DNA of 64,000 nucleotides from an uncultured Acidaminococcus sp. (lineage in GTDB: Bacteria > Bacillota > Negativicutes > Acidaminococcales > Acidaminococcaceae), in NCBI GenBank assembly GCA_905213155.1, contig CAJMHI010000003.1:9218-73217 (forward strand). The letters are read 5' to 3'. Positions within the stretch are counted from its first letter, which is position 1. The number at the start of each line of letters is the position of its first letter. The position numbers were made by a program, and so were the translations under genes. Below the pieces are notes generated by a model. The model saw only the letters and a list, made by a program, of their open reading frames with translations. It searched no databases and was not told where the DNA came from. Positions 63,724 through 64,000 of the stretch are shown in pieces.

Positions 63724-64000
63724 GTGAGCCCGGCATGGGCGCACTCTAATGGGTGAAAGTCCCTAGGCCGCCCGGTAGCGGGAAGGCTATAGCCAGAACC
63801 AAGGGTGTCCATCGTGAGATGGAATCTGAAGGAAGGTCGAGGCAAATCTCTGGTCTGACGAACAGGAATCACATAAGGCTAGTCATGGGGATAAGGCCGC
63901 CAAACAGGTTGAAGTCCCATAGCTACACGGAACCAGGAATAGTAGATGTGGCAGACACATGGAGAGAAAGAGTGCGTTCTTACCCGGGGAGGTCTCACGG
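63724..64000 (+). mobile_element. Group II intron, 5' part (continues beyond window)
   Basis: It begins GTGAGCCCGG at 63724 (group II 5' consensus GUGNG). Typical domain I sequence follows: GGGTGAAAGTCCC near 63750, CCGGTAGCGGGAAGGC, GGTCTGACGAACAGGAATC near 63850, and a segment ending ACCCGGGGAGGTCT at the window edge. I recognise this from bacterial group II introns that encode a reverse transcriptase/maturase; that gene would lie past 64000. Its position 3 nt after a terminator stem recalls class C introns, but class cannot be settled from this part. Confidence 0.85.

Overview
The window reads as chromosome of an anaerobic diderm Firmicute of the class Negativicutes, most likely an Acidaminococcaceae such as Acidaminococcus. 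This is inferred from protein style and content, not from a search. The core gene blocks are of Firmicutes type (pyrR-smc-ftsY, hrcA-grpE-dnaK-dnaJ with CIRCE, rimP-nusA-rnpM-L7Ae-infB-rbfA-nrnA-truB-ribF). A periplasmic OmpH/Skp-like chaperone points to an outer membrane, and pyruvate formate-lyase with its activase points to anaerobic fermentation. No tRNA, rRNA, CRISPR array or prophage was recognised.

Layout. 1-5.5 kb: end of an RluA/RluD-family pseudouridine synthase, pyrR, smc, ftsY. 5.5-10.4 kb: a lone RibD-C-type reductase and a complete Fbp-type ABC importer (lipoprotein, fused permease, ATPase). 10.5-16.5 kb: hemW and the CIRCE-controlled heat-shock operon. 16.6-25.2 kb: a nitroreductase, then the translation/transcription operon rimP to ribF. 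25.2-34 kb: MscS channel, glycerate 2-kinase, an M20 amidohydrolase with two small membrane proteins (DUF3100 type), bioB, and nadE-queT. 34.1-44.8 kb: a redox island: small helical protein, cupin, secreted CMD-family protein, LysR regulator, Tat-exported DUF362 protein, flavodoxin-like lipoprotein, PC4-like protein, OmpH, ferredoxin-type aldo/keto reductase, iron alcohol dehydrogenase, MATE pump, tatA-tatC. 44.8-51.1 kb: rpsT, lepA, a GntR regulator with two DNA-binding domains, an SLC13-type transporter and L-tartrate dehydratase ttdAB. 51.1-57.3 kb: AraC regulator divergent from an amidase/transporter/M20/oxidoreductase operon. 57.3-63.7 kb: pyridoxal kinase, a NUDIX-hydroxyacyl-CoA dehydrogenase fusion, a Crp/Fnr regulator, pflA and pfl. 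63.7-64 kb: the 5' part of a group II intron placed just after the pfl terminator.

Two regulatory circuits can be read from the DNA. (1) Five promoters share GTATA-N14-ATARGYATT merging into the -35 region, each followed by an 18-bp spacer and a -10 hexamer. They precede the RibD-C reductase, the cupin/CMD operon, the DUF362/flavodoxin operon, the iron alcohol dehydrogenase and tatAC. The LysR regulator between two of them is the natural candidate controller, which would tie redox enzymes, a Tat substrate and the Tat translocase into one regulon. (2) FNR-type boxes lie upstream of pflA (one) and pfl (two), and the promoter-proximal box is centred at about -41.5 at both. The Crp/Fnr protein encoded just upstream has an FNR-like recognition helix and an N-terminal Cys cluster.

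Other points of interest are the tandem-HTH GntR protein, the NUDIX-dehydrogenase fusion, two separate M20-hydrolase/membrane-protein modules, and a three-hairpin intergenic block with a possible 24-codon ORF on the other strand.
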